NCBI GenBank assembly: GCA_913042995.1
Contig: CAJWMA010000003.1
Span: forward strand, 1-36,094
Reading direction: 5' to 3'
DNA: 36,094 bases
Origin: an uncultured bacterium
Lineage (GTDB): Bacteria; Planctomycetota; UBA8108
In this document: positions 1-8,191 of the stretch, piece after piece
How positions within the stretch are numbered: position 1 is the first letter of the stretch
Layout: each line of letters begins with the position of its first letter
The notes under the pieces: model-generated
The model's input: the letters and a program-made list of their open reading frames with translations, nothing else
The model's database searches: none
What the model was told of the DNA's origin: nothing
Translations under genes and position numbers: made by a program

Positions 1-359
1 GCCAGGGTGATCTCTTCGAGAGCCATGTTGCGTCCGGCCTTGCCCTTCATGTCTCCCTGCATCCAGGTGTTGACCCCTGAACGCTGGGGGTGGCGGCCGG
101 TTAGAAGAGCGGCCCGCGAGGGGCAGCAGACGGTGTGCGCGTAGGCCTGGGTAAACCGCACCCCGGTCTTCGCCAGCTTGTCGATGTTCGGTGTCCGGAG
201 GTCCCGCGAGCCGAAACACCTGGCATCCAGCGTACCCTGGTCGTCGGTGAAGAGAATCACCACGTTGGGGCGGCGGCCCTTCTTCCCGTCTGTGGCGGGG
301 GTTCCGGCCGCATTGGTTGATGCCAGCCCAAGACAGGCGGCCAGGTAGAGCCATTTCAT
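1..359 (-). CDS. Sulfatase family protein, N-terminal part (cut by window edge)
   Basis: This is the first 119 residues of a type I sulfatase; the rest lies beyond position 1. A hydrophobic N-terminus (about residues 3-18) looks like a signal peptide, so the enzyme is probably exported. The metal-binding FTDDQ segment sits at 37-41 (Asp39, Asp40). The C-x-P-S-R formylglycine motif is at Cys78-Arg82, followed by AALLTGR. Known sulfatases convert the first Cys of this motif to formylglycine and hydrolyse sulfate esters, often of algal polysaccharides; the substrate here is unknown. The ATG overlaps the stop codon of the upstream peptidase gene (TGATG), so the two are translationally coupled and share the promoter near 1430-1458. 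Family is clear; activity needs a maturase elsewhere in the genome. Confidence 0.9.
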   Translation of the reverse strand, partial: MKWLYLAACLGLASTNAAGTPATDGKKGRRPNVVILFTDDQGTLDARCFGSRDLRTPNIDKLAKTGVRFTQAYAHTVCCPSRAALLTGRHPQRSGVNTWMQGDMKGKAGRNMALEEITL

Positions 360-1375
360 CAGGAACCTTCGAGGCTGGCGATGTAGGCGAGGCAGAGTTC
401 GATCGTTGCTTCGATGCCCTTGACGTGGGTCCTCTCAACTCCATGGGAGGCGGCAACGCCCGGGCCGATGAGGCCGACCCGGAAGTCGTTTCCCGCCCTC
501 AGGGCGGCGGATCCATCGGAGCCGTAGTAGGGGTAAACGTCGACGGAGTGGGGGATGGAGTTTCCATCCGCCAGGTCGACGAGCTTCTTTCGCATGGCGT
601 AGTCGTAGGGGCCGCTGGTGTCCTTGGCGCAGATCGAGCAGCGCGCTTCGCTTCCCTCGCAGGGGTCCCCGAGCACTCCCATGTCGATGACGAGCAGCTC
701 CTCGATGGTGTCGGAGTAGCCGCAGGTTCCGCCGTGTCCGACCTCCTCGTAGTTTGAGAAGAAGAGCTCTACCGGGAGTCCCTCGTTCGTAGGCGGCAGC
801 CGCCGCGCGATTTCGAAGAGGACGAAGCAGCCGGCCTTGTTGTCCATGAAGCGGCCCTTCACGTAGCCGGATGGCAGCTCCTGGTAGCGCGGGTCGAAGC
901 AGACGATGTCGCCGGGTCGGATCCCCAGCTTCCTGGTGTCGGCCTCCGTATAGACCTCCTCGTCGAGGCGAATGTGCATATTCGAGATGTCGCGCCGGGT
1001 CTTGTTCAACTCCCGGTTGGCGTGCGAGGAGGGATTGTCGAGCAGGAAGGTACCGGTGATGATCTTCCCCTCCATGGTGTAGACCTTCACGTACTCACCC
1101 TCCGCCATGTTCAGCGACAGTCCGCCGATGGAGGAGATGGCGAGGCTTCCGTTGGAATTGATGCCGCTGACCATTGCTCCCAGGGTGTCGGTGTGCGCGG
1201 CGATCGCGAGCTTCGGAGCCGGTCCAAGCGAGCAGCGTACGGCGCCCTTATTGCTCAGCTCCGGCGAGTAGCCGTAGCCTTCGAGAACCTCGGCCGCGTA
1301 TTTACAGGCCTGCTCGGTAAAGCCGGTGGGGGAGTCAATCTCTACAAGCTTTTTCAGGGTCTCGAGTGAGCTCAT
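359..1375 (-). CDS. M42 family metallopeptidase
   Basis: A 338-residue protein matching the M42 family of two-metal cytosolic aminopeptidases (FrvX/YsdC/PepA type), which trim N-terminal residues from peptides and usually form dodecamers. Visible ligands are His61 and Asp63 in AHTDT, Asp178 in the FMDNKAG segment, Glu210-Glu211 in NYEEVGHGG, Asp231 in VIDMG, and His317 in ERTHVKG. Length is typical and there is no signal peptide. The start is supported by a GAGAGGA ribosome site about 10 bases upstream and by a strong promoter at 1430-1458. It is the first gene of a two-gene unit with the sulfatase. A role as an N-acetylcitrulline deacylase for the arg operon was considered; that would be M20 family, so it is not favoured. 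Confidence 0.9.
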   Translation of the reverse strand: MSSLETLKKLVEIDSPTGFTEQACKYAAEVLEGYGYSPELSNKGAVRCSLGPAPKLAIAAHTDTLGAMVSGINSNGSLAISSIGGLSLNMAEGEYVKVYTMEGKIITGTFLLDNPSSHANRELNKTRRDISNMHIRLDEEVYTEADTRKLGIRPGDIVCFDPRYQELPSGYVKGRFMDNKAGCFVLFEIARRLPPTNEGLPVELFFSNYEEVGHGGTCGYSDTIEELLVIDMGVLGDPCEGSEARCSICAKDTSGPYDYAMRKKLVDLADGNSIPHSVDVYPYYGSDGSAALRAGNDFRVGLIGPGVAASHGVERTHVKGIEATIELCLAYIASLEGS

Positions 1376-1429
1376 CGCGTCGACATCCTCTCTTGTTTGC
1401 CATGTTCTCCCCCTGGAGGGGCCAAGCGA

Positions 1430-1458
1430 AGGATAGAAGGCTCCTCGAGTCCTGTCAA
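1430..1458 (-). promoter_or_regulatory. Sigma70-like promoter for peptidase-sulfatase unit
   Basis: On the minus strand a perfect TTGACA (1458-1453) is followed after 17 bases by TATCCT (1435-1430). Transcription would start near 1423, giving a leader of about 48 bases to the ATG at 1375. Confidence 0.7.
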
Positions 1459-1499
1459 TACGGGCATTTCATTCACGGGCGCCGGAGCGAACCCGCAAC

Positions 1500-1530
1500 A
1501 AAAAAAAGCGGCGACCGGTGAGGTCGCCGC
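1500..1530 (-). terminator. Intrinsic terminator of the xer gene
   Basis: A perfect 9-bp stem GCGGCGACC/GGTCGCCGC (1508-1516 with 1522-1530) with a 5-base loop. On the minus strand it is followed directly by eight T residues (1507-1500). It lies 30 bases after the recombinase stop codon. Confidence 0.9.
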
Positions 1531-1559
1531 TCTTTCTCTTCGGTCTCTTTTCCAAGAGC

Positions 1560-2699
1560 TTATGGACGCTGGTGGGCGTCCGCGTAACTTTCCTTGATCT
1601 TCTCCTTGGCGACCTGGGCGTAGATCTGGGTCGTCGAGAGGTGCTTGTGTCCCAGGAGTTCCTGGACCATTCTCAAGTTGGCTCCGCGGTCAAGAAGATG
1701 GGTCGCGAAGCTGTGACGCAGCGTATGCGGTGAGGTCTTCTTGTTGAGCCCGGTGACCTTGATGTACTTGTCGAGAATCTTCCGAATGCTCCGGCTGGAG
1801 AGCCGCTTGCCGAAGCGATTGAGGAAGAGAGCGTCAGGATCGTTCTCGTCAGGCGTGTGGGTCTGTTCACGGGAGTGGACATACCGCTTGATCGCCTGGA
1901 GGGCGAAACTTCCAACCGGCACGACCCGCTCCTTGGAGCCCTTGCCGCGCGCCTTGATCACCTCGGCGCTGAAGTCGAGGGAGGCCACGTTGAGAGCGGT
2001 CAGCTCGCTGACCCGCAGGCCTGTCGAGTAGAGGGTCTCGAGGATCGCCCTGTCGCGGGCAGGCTGGAAGGCGGTGCCCTGGGGAGCGCTCAGGAGCTTC
2101 TCTACCTCGTCGACGCTGAGGGAGAGGGGGAGCTTCTTCTCGACCTTCGGAGTCTCGATCGTGGTCAGCGGGTTGGTCGTGATGTGCCTCTTGCGCATCA
2201 GGAACTTGTAGAAGCTGCGTATGGTCGCCAGCTTTCGAACGATCGTCGTGGGCTTGTAGTTGCGTTCTTTCAACTCGGCCAGGAATTCACGCACCTGCAT
2301 GGTGGTGATACTGGCGGGATGAGGAATTTCAGGCGTCTCCTTGCAGAAGAAACGCATGAACTGGTGGAGATCCTTTTCGTAGGCGCGGATCGTCTCAGGA
2401 GACATGTTTCGCTCGTAGCGGAGGTACTTCACGAATTCCTGTTCGTAATCGATGTCGGCTCCGCCCGGGGCGGGACTGCCGGCCTCGGCAGGCTCCGCAG
2501 CCGCAGGGGCGTTTGTCTCGGCGGCGAGATTGTCGTCACTGGCGGGAGCGGCCGGCGGCACCACGGGGGGCTGCATCGCTGGCGGCGGCGTCGCGGCTGG
2601 CATATCCATCGGCGTGGAACCGGTATCTCCCTGGGACTGTTCCGGCATTGGGCCCGGCTCAGGCTGAGTCGGCTGATAGGTTTGAGTGTTGTCTTCCAT
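1560..2699 (-). CDS. Tyrosine recombinase, XerC/XerD family, with long N-terminal extension
   Basis: Residues about 84-379 form a full Xer recombinase: an N-terminal SAM-like core-binding domain (about 84-172) and a catalytic domain with Arg229 (STGLRVSEL), the hairpin Lys in RGKGSKER (251-258), His325 and Arg328 (HTLRHSFATHLL), His351 (GHKHLS) and nucleophile Tyr360. Xer proteins resolve chromosome dimers at dif; no dif site was seen here. The unusual part is residues 1-83, a Pro/Ala/Glu-rich low-complexity tail absent from standard Xer proteins of about 300 residues. The ATG has an AAGGA ribosome site (AAGGAACAAAGGAA upstream); an internal start near residue 97 (in YERNM) would remove part of the core-binding domain, so the long form is preferred. 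Whether it is XerC or XerD cannot be told from sequence alone. Confidence 0.9.
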   Translation of the reverse strand: MEDNTQTYQPTQPEPGPMPEQSQGDTGSTPMDMPAATPPPAMQPPVVPPAAPASDDNLAAETNAPAAAEPAEAGSPAPGGADIDYEQEFVKYLRYERNMSPETIRAYEKDLHQFMRFFCKETPEIPHPASITTMQVREFLAELKERNYKPTTIVRKLATIRSFYKFLMRKRHITTNPLTTIETPKVEKKLPLSLSVDEVEKLLSAPQGTAFQPARDRAILETLYSTGLRVSELTALNVASLDFSAEVIKARGKGSKERVVPVGSFALQAIKRYVHSREQTHTPDENDPDALFLNRFGKRLSSRSIRKILDKYIKVTGLNKKTSPHTLRHSFATHLLDRGANLRMVQELLGHKHLSTTQIYAQVAKEKIKESYADAHQRP

Positions 2700-2770
2700 T
2701 TCCTTTGTTCCTTCTCCCGGCCCTTGGTGACCGATAAAAGCTCCTTAGCTGTGATTCTTCGCGCCCAGGT

Positions 2771-2968
2771 TCAAATCGACCTGAGCCGCTCTGGAATCAT
2801 CCCTTCCATGATTTCGTATGCCTCCCCGCGCGTCAGTCCCGAACTCTTTTCCCCCGCTTGCTCCATGAGCGCGCGGAAGATCTCGAATGGATCCTCGTCG
2901 TTGGAGAGGAAGCAGTACTCCTGCCCCTCTTTGATTACGAAGGTCGTTTTGCTGACGCTCTCAGACAT
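2771..2968 (-). CDS. Small hypothetical protein
   Basis: A 65-residue soluble, acidic protein with no membrane segment and no motif I recognise. The N-terminal third (KTTFVIKEGQEYCFLS) looks like beta strands and the rest (DPFEIFRALMEQ, GEAYEIMEGMIPERL) like helices. An AGGGA ribosome site lies just before the ATG. It precedes the xer gene by 71 bases on the same strand and may be its operon partner. It is not simply a shadow, because nothing else codes here and its composition is protein-like. Function unknown. Confidence 0.6.
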   Translation of the reverse strand: MSESVSKTTFVIKEGQEYCFLSNDEDPFEIFRALMEQAGEKSSGLTRGEAYEIMEGMIPERLRSI

Positions 2969-3226
2969 TTCCCTGAACAGTTCCTTCCTGGTTATTCTGT
3001 TCCCGAAACCCGTCCTGAGAATTCGCCGGGGGCCACGAAACGGCCGCCAGAGATTCCGTAAATATCACTTTGTGAATATCGGCAGTTCGACCGCTATTTC
3101 CTTGATGAATATTTTCGGACGCCAAGAAATGGGGTATTCATGCGAAAAGGGGGCACAAATAGTGGCGCAACAGGGGGTTCAGTTCAGGCCTGTTATGTGC
3201 CGATAAAATACCCGGGGTCCGCTTTT

Positions 3227-4810
3227 TCAGAACCTCAACCAGGCGAAGAGCTCGCCGATCTCAGTCGGTCTCGAGAGGACCGTGCGGGAGAGAAGAAACG
3301 CTCCGAGGGCCAGGATGGCCAGGGCCGAGACGAGAGAGAAGGCGCGAGAAAACCCGGGCAGGTTCCGGCGCAGTGGAGCGAGCCTGCGATGGGTCGCCAG
3401 CAGCTGCTTGCCGCTGATTGTGAGAATCCCGATCAGCACCAGGACGAAGCCCACCCCCATGCTGAAGGAGAAAAGCAGGAGGATGGAGAAGAAGAGCTTG
3501 CCGGGTTGGTGCAGGCCAATGAGGATCACCATGATGCCCGGAGTGCAGGGCAGGAGCCCGCTGGAGATCCCAAGGCCGAGCAGCTCCCTGAGGCGATTTC
3601 TCCGCTTGTCGGAGTCAGTGGAATGATCGCGGGACTCTTCGTTTCGGTCATTCGTCTCCCCCCTGGCCCGCTTGAGAAAGATCGCCAGGCCCATGATGGT
3701 AAGGAGGATGCTCGACAGCAGCATACAGACGGTGATGAGCCGCTCCTGGAGAACCCCCATTGCCAGGTTGCTGATGATGGCCAGGAGGGCCGCGCCGACG
3801 ATGATAAAGGTAAGGGTGTGGGTGAAGGTTGTGGTGACCCCCAGCAGGATGGCATCGCGGTAGCGGCATCTCGAGCCAGCCAGGTAGGCTGCGACCATGG
3901 TCTTGCCGTGGCCGGGGGCCAGGGAGTGGCCGGCTCCGAGTGTGAAGGCCAGCAGGAGGAAGCCCAGGATCCAGGTTGTGTCTTTCTCCGAGAGATCCTG
4001 GTCGAGAAGCGAGGAGAAGAAAGAGTTTTCTTTTTCTTCCCGTGACCGGGGGAGGCTTTCGGCCTCACCTGAAGGCTGGGAGGCCTGCAGGTTGACCTCC
4101 ACATCGAAGGGAGGGGGGGCGGAGGCCGCCCCGGACCTCGGAGGTTCGATGCTGAGCTCGGCCGCAAGCTTCCTGTTCTCGATGAGAATTCGATGCCCCT
4201 GGGCGTCGATGATCTGCTCCTCTGGCCCCGGCACCACCAGGCGATGCCGGAGGTTCGCCTTCGAGGGGTCCAGGCCATGGCCCGAGAAGGGGACCAGGAA
4301 GATGGGCAGGCCGGGAACAGCGCCTTCCAGGATCCGGTTGGTGATTTCAACCTTGTGGGTGCTTCCGGTTTTCATGGGGGTTTTCCCCAGGCGGGCGATA
4401 ACGGTGAAGTAGAGGCTGAAGGGAGTCGGCGCGACCTGGCCGACGAGACCTTCATGCAGCGACTTGACGAGCTCCAACTCGATCTTCTTTCCATCCACCC
4501 GGCAGGTGATGGCGGGGTCTTCCTCCCCTGTTTTTCGCCGCAGGATTCTATTTTTCCAGCCCTGCGCGAGGTAGGCATCGGCCTCGGTCTTGTTGACCAC
4601 CGAGTTCCTGTCGGAGTCCGCCTCGAGCATCTCCGCCTGCGCCCAGGATCCCCTGTAGCCCAGGTCGATCGAGATTTCAACCCGATCTTCAAAGAAGAGG
4701 ACCCGGCACTGGCTGCCGGCGAGGTGTCGGGGGACGTGGGCGCGGGCACCAGAAGCCGACAATATTCCCGCTAAGGTAAGAAAAAGGAAGACCGGGATTC
4801 TGCTGGTCAT
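3227..4810 (-). CDS. NicO/RcnA-type nickel-cobalt transporter with periplasmic domain
   Basis: A 527-residue membrane protein. Residues 1-24 are a signal peptide (cleavage near ARA-HV). Residues 25-275 form an extracytoplasmic domain containing an EF-hand-like loop at 65-76 (Asp65, Asp67, Asn69, Asn73, Glu76). Residues 280-510 hold six predicted membrane segments with the NicO signature: HSLAPGHGKT (His295, His301), then THTLT, and SSGLLPCTPGIMV near 416-427. A charged, His-poor cytoplasmic linker (380-405) replaces the long His-rich loop of E. coli RcnA. The family moves Ni2+ or Co2+, usually outward in RcnA; the direction here is unknown. It lies 64 bases after the nuclease gene on the same strand and could be read through from pcrA. 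Confidence 0.82.
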   Translation of the reverse strand: MTSRIPVFLFLTLAGILSASGARAHVPRHLAGSQCRVLFFEDRVEISIDLGYRGSWAQAEMLEADSDRNSVVNKTEADAYLAQGWKNRILRRKTGEEDPAITCRVDGKKIELELVKSLHEGLVGQVAPTPFSLYFTVIARLGKTPMKTGSTHKVEITNRILEGAVPGLPIFLVPFSGHGLDPSKANLRHRLVVPGPEEQIIDAQGHRILIENRKLAAELSIEPPRSGAASAPPPFDVEVNLQASQPSGEAESLPRSREEKENSFFSSLLDQDLSEKDTTWILGFLLLAFTLGAGHSLAPGHGKTMVAAYLAGSRCRYRDAILLGVTTTFTHTLTFIIVGAALLAIISNLAMGVLQERLITVCMLLSSILLTIMGLAIFLKRARGETNDRNEESRDHSTDSDKRRNRLRELLGLGISSGLLPCTPGIMVILIGLHQPGKLFFSILLLFSFSMGVGFVLVLIGILTISGKQLLATHRRLAPLRRNLPGFSRAFSLVSALAILALGAFLLSRTVLSRPTEIGELFAWLRF

Positions 4811-4874
4811 GGCGATCTAACCTGAGGAGGGTTTGGCAGGCAGTGAAAGGTGCTAACGGCAGTTTTCTCGGGAG

Positions 4875-5603
4875 CTACTGTCTCAAAGAGTATTCGATCA
4901 TTGCATCTATGGAGTCACCAAGGTCATTGCAGAACATGGCAACACACTCGGTCTCCTTCAGGTGGAGAAGCAGTAAATTGTCGACACTGGCATCGAATGA
5001 TTTTTCAAACAGGCGCTTGTACAGGGAAAGCTGGAGATTGTAGTGGACGAAATTACAGTCCATTAATTGAGCGGATGGAGGACTGGTTCCGCACTTCTCC
5101 CTGTAGGAAGTACGCTCAATTTTCCTGGAGGTTTTCCAGTCGAGAAGTACTGCTGTTTTTTCGGCTTCGTTGAAGGCGACGAGATCGATCATCCCCATGA
5201 GCCGGGAGTCGGTATCGTAGACGATAAATTCACTGAGGTAAGTCCAGCCCGGTCCTTGCTGTTCCCGGTAATTTTCGAACCAGGCTACTGCGTGTTTGGC
5301 TTTTCTAAGAGCAGGGCTTTCCTCGTTCTCGATATACGCCTGTATTTCCGAATGGGCGGCTGTGCCCGCGTCTCTTCGAGCATGCCATTCAGCTATCAGG
5401 GATTCGACGGTGTAGTCCCTGTACTTGAAGTGATTGTTTACCAGGTTCGTAGCGATTTTCACCTCATCGAAAGGTTCGAAAAAAGACCCGAGGAATGTAG
5501 TGCAGCTGTTGAATTCGATTCCGGGGTCACTCTTCAACGTATAGGTGTGATCATCTTCGTTAAACTCAATTTCAAGTTGCGACCTGTTTAAGTCTTCGAG
5601 CAT
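4875..5603 (-). CDS. PD-(D/E)XK superfamily nuclease (Cas4/RecB-like fold)
   Basis: A 242-residue protein with the core motifs of RecB/Cas4-like nucleases in order: His84 in GTAAH, Glu125 in SEFIVYD, Asp140 in GMIDLV, Asp155-Trp-Lys157 (the D-x-K), and Gln191 in QLSLY (motif QxxxY). There is no C-terminal Cys cluster, so an iron-sulfur cluster as in Cas4/AddB is not expected. The start has a GGAGG ribosome site only a few bases upstream, inside the 15-base gap after the pcrA stop, so the two genes are almost certainly co-translated. G+C on sampled lines is about 43-58 percent, lower than neighbouring genes near 60, hinting at acquisition. A helicase-coupled DNA-end-processing nuclease is a reasonable inference; substrate unknown. 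Confidence 0.75.
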   Translation of the reverse strand: MLEDLNRSQLEIEFNEDDHTYTLKSDPGIEFNSCTTFLGSFFEPFDEVKIATNLVNNHFKYRDYTVESLIAEWHARRDAGTAAHSEIQAYIENEESPALRKAKHAVAWFENYREQQGPGWTYLSEFIVYDTDSRLMGMIDLVAFNEAEKTAVLLDWKTSRKIERTSYREKCGTSPPSAQLMDCNFVHYNLQLSLYKRLFEKSFDASVDNLLLLHLKETECVAMFCNDLGDSIDAMIEYSLRQ

Positions 5604-5618
5604 GACGCCTCCTTGATC

Positions 5619-7877
5619 TCAGCAACCTGAGGAATCTCCAATGATCCGGAGGTTGACATGGGATATGACGAATTGCAATTCTCCTGCATCCTTGAAGCAG
5701 ATGGTGACTCTGCGCCGCTCTCCAAAGCCGTTGGTCCTGACGATTTCTCCTTCACCGTATTCTCCATGTTCCACGAGGGTTCCGACCTTGTAAGGATCCT
5801 CAGTTTCATCGAAGAAATCTCCAAAGGGATCTTCATTTGAGAATGGGTCGATGTCGCCGGGGAAATCCTCCTCGGGGGCGCGTCCGAAGCCGGGTCGTCT
5901 TATTCCCTGGCCCTGCAGGCTCGCCCGGGTCTCGGCATCGAGCTCGAGATGGTCGGTGTTCTCGTCCTTCGGCCGAGTGAGCTCGCCGAGGAATCGGGAG
6001 GGGATGGATGAGTGTATCTGTCCGAAGCGCTGCCTGCTGTTGGTGTGCGTCATGTAGAGCAGCTTCTCGGCGCGAGTGATTCCGACGAAGAGCAGCCGCC
6101 TCTCTTCTTCGATGTCAGGTTCATCATCATCTGCTCGCAGCAGGGGCAGCACTCCGTCCTCGATCCCGGCGATGATCACCACTGGAAATTCCAGACCCTT
6201 GGCCGAGTGCAGCGTCATCATGCAGACCCGGTCTTCCTTCTGGTCCCAGCGGTCGACGTCTCCCAGGATCGCCGTCAGTTCCAGGAAGTCGGTCAACGAG
6301 CCCTCAGGATGCTTTCGGTCGTATTCAACCGCGGCTCCAAGCAGTTCGCCGATGTTCGCCTTGCGCTCCTGCGCTTCTTCGTAGCCCGTTCGCTCGAGCA
6401 TGCCTTCGTAGCCGGTCTCCCGCAGTATGGAGCGAAGGACGTTCTCGACAGATTCCTCCCGCGCCTCGTTGAGCTTTCGGTAGATCTTTCGGAAGCTGTC
6501 GAGGGCCTTGCGCTGACGGGTGGTGAAGAGGTCGTTGAGCTCTTCTGAGAGGACGACGTCGAGAAGTCCCCTGCCAAGCTCACTCGCAACGCTCTCTAGG
6601 CGGGCGATCGTTCCCTTGCCCATGCCTCTCGGCGGCACGTTGATGATTCGTTTGAGGCTTTCGCTGTCCCTGGGATTGTCAAGGATCCGCAGAAAGCTGA
6701 GCAGGTCCTTGACCTCTTTGCGCAGGAAGAACTCGACGCCGCCGACGATGGTATAGGGGATATTGGAGTAGATCAGCTCCTGTTCGAGCGTCCTTGAGAA
6801 CGAGTTCAGGCGGTAGAAGATCGCTATGTCTCCACAGGGTGTTCCCGCGTCGATGAGCCCCCTGATGAGAGTGGAGATTTCTCGCGCTTCCTCCAGTTCG
6901 TTCAGGAACCTGTAGACGCGCACCGGTTCTCCTCCGGGGTTCTCGGTCCAGAGGTCCTTGGGCTTGCGCTCGAGGTTCCTGGAGATCAGCGCATTGGCCG
7001 TGGCGAGAACGTTTCCTGTCGAGCGGTAGTTCTGTTCCAGCAGGATGACCTGCGCTCCGGGGTAGTCCTTCTCGAAGTTCAGGATGTTGTTGATGTCCGC
7101 GCCGCGCCAGTGATAGATCGACTGGTCGGGGTCGCCGGTGATGCACAGGTTCCCATGGCTCTGCGCCAGCAGCGAGCCGATCTTGTACTGTACAGAGTTG
7201 GTGTCCTGGTATTCGTCGATGAGAATGTACTGGAACTGCTCGCGGTAGCGTTCGAGCAGATCCTCGTTCTCCTCCAGCAGTTGCACCGAGAGCAGCAGGA
7301 GATCATCGAAGTCGAGCAGGTTGCGCTCCCGCATCGCATCTGTGTAGCGGTTGTAGAGGTCCCGGAGCACCTGGCCATGTTTATAGTCCGAGCCGAGCGA
7401 GGCGTCGTCTCCATGGTCGACGTTCTTGAGCTTGCTGATCGAGGACAGCAGGCTGTTTGGATCCCAGAGCTGCGAGTCGATATTCTGTTCCTTGAGGATC
7501 GTCTTGACGAGCGCCTTGCAGTCGGCCCGGTCGCAGATCGTGAAGGAAGAATCGTAGGGCTCGATGCGGTAGGCGTGGCGGCGAAGCAGCTTCGCGGAGA
7601 AGCTGTGGAAGGTTGAAACCCAGGGACTGCTCGAACCGCAGAGCTGTTCTGTTCGCGCCTTCATTTCGCTGGCGGCCTTGTTGGTAAAGGTGATGGCGAG
7701 AACATTGTCATGCGGGATTCCCGCGCGCAGGAGGTGGGCTATGCGATGGGTGATGACACGGGTCTTGCCGCTGCCGGGTCCGGCAAGAACCATCAGCGCT
7801 CCATCGACGTGGGTTACCGCTTTTCGTTGGGCCGGATTGAGCTCGGCCAGAAGGTCGTCGAATCGTGTTTTTTCCAT
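5619..7877 (-). CDS. pcrA: ATP-dependent DNA helicase PcrA/UvrD
   Basis: A 752-residue SF1A helicase, normal length for PcrA/UvrD. Motifs are Walker A GPGSGKT at 33-39, motif Ia TFTNKAA, Walker B/II DEYQDT at 221-226, motif III GDPDQSIYHWRGA at 248-260, motif IV QNYRST, motif V TLHSAKGLEFPVV and motif VI EERRLLFVGITRA. The last 55 residues (VGTLVEHGEYGEGEIV onward) match the Tudor-like C-terminal domain of PcrA, which binds RNA polymerase in known homologues. It unwinds DNA 3'-5' in nucleotide excision and replication repair. It is the first gene of a minus-strand unit with the nuclease and perhaps the NicO gene. No convincing -35 was seen upstream. Confidence 0.96.
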   Translation of the reverse strand: MEKTRFDDLLAELNPAQRKAVTHVDGALMVLAGPGSGKTRVITHRIAHLLRAGIPHDNVLAITFTNKAASEMKARTEQLCGSSSPWVSTFHSFSAKLLRRHAYRIEPYDSSFTICDRADCKALVKTILKEQNIDSQLWDPNSLLSSISKLKNVDHGDDASLGSDYKHGQVLRDLYNRYTDAMRERNLLDFDDLLLLSVQLLEENEDLLERYREQFQYILIDEYQDTNSVQYKIGSLLAQSHGNLCITGDPDQSIYHWRGADINNILNFEKDYPGAQVILLEQNYRSTGNVLATANALISRNLERKPKDLWTENPGGEPVRVYRFLNELEEAREISTLIRGLIDAGTPCGDIAIFYRLNSFSRTLEQELIYSNIPYTIVGGVEFFLRKEVKDLLSFLRILDNPRDSESLKRIINVPPRGMGKGTIARLESVASELGRGLLDVVLSEELNDLFTTRQRKALDSFRKIYRKLNEAREESVENVLRSILRETGYEGMLERTGYEEAQERKANIGELLGAAVEYDRKHPEGSLTDFLELTAILGDVDRWDQKEDRVCMMTLHSAKGLEFPVVIIAGIEDGVLPLLRADDDEPDIEEERRLLFVGITRAEKLLYMTHTNSRQRFGQIHSSIPSRFLGELTRPKDENTDHLELDAETRASLQGQGIRRPGFGRAPEEDFPGDIDPFSNEDPFGDFFDETEDPYKVGTLVEHGEYGEGEIVRTNGFGERRRVTICFKDAGELQFVISHVNLRIIGDSSGC

Positions 7878-8054
7878 CGTTTTCCGTCAGATCACCGGAG
7901 TGTACGGGTCACACCTAACCTGCTTAAGATAACTTTGTTGCAGTGGAGCGGTAAGCAGAAACCTCAAAGAGACCGTCCCCGGGCTGACAGCCCCAGCAGA
8001 ACGCATTATCGGCATCTCTGCCCCGGGGAAAACCCATTGGTGGAAAAAATCTCG

Positions 8055-8066
8055 AGATGGCCATCT
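8055..8066. promoter_or_regulatory. 12-bp perfect palindrome upstream of TPR/alpha-CTD promoter
   Basis: AGATGGCCATCT is self-complementary and ends 15 bases before the -35 box at 8082. It could be an operator, but a 12-base palindrome can occur by chance and nothing else supports it. The rest of the 314-base gap 7878-8191 holds only the promoter and operator listed next. Confidence 0.25.
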
Positions 8067-8081
8067 GAATTCCCTCAGGTA

Positions 8082-8110
8082 TTGACAAAACAGTATCTTG
8101 GGACTAATTT
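8082..8110 (+). promoter_or_regulatory. Sigma70-like promoter for TPR/alpha-CTD gene
   Basis: A perfect TTGACA at 8082-8087 and TAATTT at 8105-8110, with a 17-base spacer. It lies 82 bases before the TTG start of the gene at 8192. Confidence 0.75.
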
Positions 8111-8115
8111 AGTCC
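8101..8115. promoter_or_regulatory. Palindromic operator over the -10 box (IscR/Rrf2-like core)
   Basis: GGACTAA-T-TTAGTCC is a perfect 15-base inverted repeat that covers the -10 element. Its core GACT-AATTT-AGTC fits the core of the E. coli IscR type 1 consensus (GACT-RWWWY-AGTC), but the outer bases do not match. A repressor bound here would block the promoter. Assignment to an Rrf2-family regulator is inference. Confidence 0.45.
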
Positions 8116-8191
8116 GTTTAACAAAGGTCGCCGACAGGGGTTTCGGAGCCTTCTTTTTTTTCTCCCGTTTAAGCGACACGGAGAGGATCTC

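Noticed and set aside
359-1375. M42 peptidase as the missing acyl-citrulline deacylase
   Set aside because: Known enzymes for that step belong to family M20, the gene is over 20 kb from the operon, and it is coupled to a sulfatase instead.
3061-3080. TCAC-TTT-GTGA palindrome upstream of the small gene at 2771-2968
   Set aside because: Only four pairs per arm, no promoter boxes placed around it, easily due to chance.
1857-3206. Long plus-strand frame of 449 codons opposite the xer gene
   Set aside because: It lies antisense to a clear Xer recombinase, has low-complexity Arg/Gly-rich composition and no motif; a product of high G+C codon positions.
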